Shown here piece after piece: positions 4,836-6,961 of a stretch of DNA of 6,961 nt (positions within the stretch are counted from its first letter, which is position 1; every line of letters starts with the position of its first letter). This DNA comes from JBEKZQ01 sp049509675 (lineage in GTDB: Bacteria; Planctomycetota; Planctomycetia; Pirellulales; Thermoguttaceae), in contig JBEKZQ010000337.1 in assembly GCA_049509675.1 (NCBI GenBank), positions 1 through 6,961 of the forward strand, given 5' to 3'. The notes below the pieces were generated by a model, which saw nothing but the letters and a program-made list of their open reading frames with translations, made no database searches and was not told where the DNA came from. A program made the position numbers and the translations under genes.

Positions 4836-6961
4836 ATGAAGATTTCACGAACGGTCACATCTGCCTCATGGGTCTTGGTGTTCGCCGGCGCGGTCGCGGG
4901 CATCACGCTCGCTGGCGATCTGTCGGCGGCTCCCGTCGAAGGCCAGTCGGCCGACATCGCGCCGTTCGCCTATGTCTATCGCAAGGGAGCCGCGAACAAC
5001 CCGACGGAGACCCGGTGGTTGAATCCCACGCCCGAGTTGCTGTGCGGTCTGTTGTGGGAAGAACGCCGCAGTGTCCGACGCATCGAAGTCGAATTTCCCT
5101 CTTCCCCCGCCACGGTCCCGACCGCCCAACAAGTGCGCCTGGTGACGCGCACAGCCGCTGCGCCTTTCGAGGAGGCTTCGGTCCCCGGCATGGGTCTTGG
5201 CCCCCAACAAGAATTCACGCTCAAGCCCAGCGGCGACCCGGTGGTGACCCCGCAGGGCACGACGCGATTTGCCTTTGCCTCCAACAACGATATCAACAGC
5301 GTCAAGGTGCTCTACTCCGGCAGCGATCCGAAGGTCGGCGTCCCCGTGGTACGGGCCTTTGGTCGCGCGTCGTGGAAGCAACGGCTGACGGTGGAAATCG
5401 AGTGGGGCTTCCAGCCGGGCGCGGCCGGGCAGCGTTGGGACGGCCGCGTCGAGGCGTATAACGGATATATCGGCCCCGTCACGCCGCTTGAGACGGGCTG
5501 CGGCGTAGTGGCAACCGGGGATGGCGCTTGGAAGGACGGGCAGGGAACAGCCGCACGGCGCGGTATCCGCCTGCCGCTGATTTCAACCACGGGAGACGTC
5601 AACAGCCGCACGGTCGTGACCCTCTGGACGAGTTGCGGCAATGTTTCCTTCACGCCCGGCGACCTGGACAGCGGCCCGATCCGCATCCCCGGCGTGGGGA
5701 TCTATATCGCCACCGCCCCAAGCGGCCTGAGCGCGAACCAGTTCCAGACGCAACTTGCCGCCAAACGCCTGCGCACGGTCCGTCAGCAGACGCGGGCAGA
5801 GCCCGAGGAAAGCTGGTCGTCGGCCATGAAGCGATTCCACGGCGGCCGCGCGCTACCGGCATTCCCCAAACCACCTTACGAGCCGGCGATGCAGATCGAC
5901 GTGCCCGAGAAGCAGCTTGTCGCCCAGTGGCGATTGGGCGATTGGCACCTGAAACGCTGGTCGCAGAAAGTGAAAGACGACACCTATTGCGTCAGCATCT
6001 GGGAGCCCGGGCACGAGATGGGGTACACGGCGATTGGATTGGAGTCGTCCACGAACATCAGGGCGTTGGACGTGATGGGCTCGGCCGATGTGGCGCGGGG
6101 CGGCCTGAACTGGTGGTTGTTCTTCGTGAAGCACGCGACGCCCTGGGGCAAGCTGGCCGATCTGGGCGACGGACCGTTGACCGCCCCCGGTCATAGCCTG
6201 AAGGGAATGGACTCGCACTATGACCAGCACCATGGCGGCGGTCATGGCCGCGTGCTGCAAAGCTGCGCGCTGCACTATCTCTTGACCGGCGACGCCACGT
6301 GGCTCGACAAGGCCGGCCCGCTGTTGGCGAAGGCGTGCGACTGGACGATCCAGCAGCGCAAGCTATGGAACAGGGACCTCCCGCCAAGCGCCTGGTGCCA
6401 TGGTTTGCAGCCGCCGGTCGATGTCTGCGATGGCAGCGACATCCGGCTGTTCTACTCGCTGAATGCATGGTACTACGCCGGGCTGAAGCAGGCCGCGGAC
6501 GTCCTGGCCGGGCAAAATGCGGCCCAATACGCCGGACTCGCGCGGGAGGCCGAGCCCTTTCGCCGCGACATCCGCAAGGCGGCCGATCGCTCGATGGCGT
6601 TGTCTCCGGTTGTCAAAGTGAAGGATGGCACCTATCGCCGTTATGTGCCCTTTGCGCCCTACATGCGCGGTCTGGGAACGGAGGTGGATACCGGTTTCTC
6701 CGGCTACGCGGATGGTCGTTGGTTCGAGTTCGTGATGGGAAGCCTGCTCTTGGTCCGGTGCGGAATCTATGACGTCAATGAACCTGTGGTCCAGGAGATG
6801 CTCGACGTGTATGAAGACCGGCTCGTCCAGGACGGGCAGAACGGCCAGAACGGCTACAACGACGCTCCCGCCCTTCACCTGCTGCTGGACGACGTGCCGC
6901 TGTTCCTAAGAGGCATGTACAATTCCTATGCGGCGGAAGTCGATCCGGATCTCGGATACAT
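4836..6961 (+). CDS. Exported six-hairpin glycosidase-like protein, 3' end outside the window
   Basis: The frame stays open for 708 codons from the ATG at 4836 to the window edge. The N-terminus is a classic Sec signal: basic MKISR, a hydrophobic stretch at ~10-25 (WVLVFAGAVAGITLA) and likely cleavage after A26 or A32, so the product is exported to the periplasm or surface. Residues ~35-330 are beta-rich and probably a sandwich domain. Residues ~355-708 resemble an (alpha/alpha)6 six-hairpin glycosidase, rich in aromatic and acidic residues: DSHYDQHHGGGHGR near 458, DGSDIRLFYSLNAWYYAGL near 531, DTGFSGYADGRWFEF near 618 and a conserved-looking GMYNSYAAEVDPDLGY at the window edge. A glycan substrate is probable but the GH family and catalytic acids cannot be fixed here. 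It may share a transcript with the upstream remnant. The fold call is from memory of similar proteins. Confidence 0.7.
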   Translation, partial: MKISRTVTSASWVLVFAGAVAGITLAGDLSAAPVEGQSADIAPFAYVYRKGAANNPTETRWLNPTPELLCGLLWEERRSVRRIEVEFPSSPATVPTAQQVRLVTRTAAAPFEEASVPGMGLGPQQEFTLKPSGDPVVTPQGTTRFAFASNNDINSVKVLYSGSDPKVGVPVVRAFGRASWKQRLTVEIEWGFQPGAAGQRWDGRVEAYNGYIGPVTPLETGCGVVATGDGAWKDGQGTAARRGIRLPLISTTGDVNSRTVVTLWTSCGNVSFTPGDLDSGPIRIPGVGIYIATAPSGLSANQFQTQLAAKRLRTVRQQTRAEPEESWSSAMKRFHGGRALPAFPKPPYEPAMQIDVPEKQLVAQWRLGDWHLKRWSQKVKDDTYCVSIWEPGHEMGYTAIGLESSTNIRALDVMGSADVARGGLNWWLFFVKHATPWGKLADLGDGPLTAPGHSLKGMDSHYDQHHGGGHGRVLQSCALHYLLTGDATWLDKAGPLLAKACDWTIQQRKLWNRDLPPSAWCHGLQPPVDVCDGSDIRLFYSLNAWYYAGLKQAADVLAGQNAAQYAGLAREAEPFRRDIRKAADRSMALSPVVKVKDGTYRRYVPFAPYMRGLGTEVDTGFSGYADGRWFEFVMGSLLLVRCGIYDVNEPVVQEMLDVYEDRLVQDGQNGQNGYNDAPALHLLLDDVPLFLRGMYNSYAAEVDPDLGY

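Noticed and set aside
5528..6196. 222-codon plus-strand frame inside the glycosidase-like gene
   Set aside because: It is out of frame with the 708-codon exported protein, is Arg-rich and has no start signals.
1..6961. CRISPR array, tRNA or rRNA genes, transposase
   Set aside because: No regularly spaced direct repeats, cloverleaf-like sequence, conserved rRNA segment or DDE/recombinase motif was seen on either strand.

Overview
The window is GC-rich bacterial DNA with dense genes, all on the + strand. The last gene is a large exported protein that looks like a six-hairpin glycosidase, just behind the C-terminal stub of another secreted-type protein. That suggests a polysaccharide-degrading bacterium, perhaps of the Planctomycetota/PVC group. 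The assignment is an inference from gene style, not from a marker.

Layout. Positions 63-257 hold the C-terminal tail of an unidentified, apparently broken gene. Positions 258-683 hold no convincing gene, but include a degenerate ~10-bp tandem motif (385-414) and a strong hairpin with flanking A- and T-runs (530-568), probably a bidirectional terminator. A candidate extended -10 promoter (684-712) and an 18-bp palindrome (731-748) come next. They precede a compact four-gene run: a ribbon-helix-helix antitoxin (775-1020), a VapC-like PIN toxin (1013-1441), a 57-aa unknown protein (1438-1611) and a 935-aa primase-helicase-nuclease fusion (1604-4411). The three junctions overlap by 8, 4 and 8 nt, so the run is very likely one translationally coupled operon.

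The 935-aa protein is the centrepiece. It has an N-terminal archaeo-eukaryotic-primase-like domain of the type named for TOTE conflict systems, a central superfamily 2 helicase, and a C-terminal DUF559/Vsr-like PD-(D/E)XK nuclease. Such proteins are thought to act against foreign nucleic acid. Fusion of the operon to a toxin-antitoxin pair suggests that the toxin may retain, guard or arm the effector.

Downstream flank. The helicase stop is followed by about 90 bases of unclear sequence. Then comes the start-less C-terminal remnant of a secreted-type protein (about 4499-4732), which suggests that the operon entered or replaced part of an older locus. A short hairpin (4776-4794) and a good ribosome binding site lead into the exported glycosidase-like gene (4836 to past the window end).
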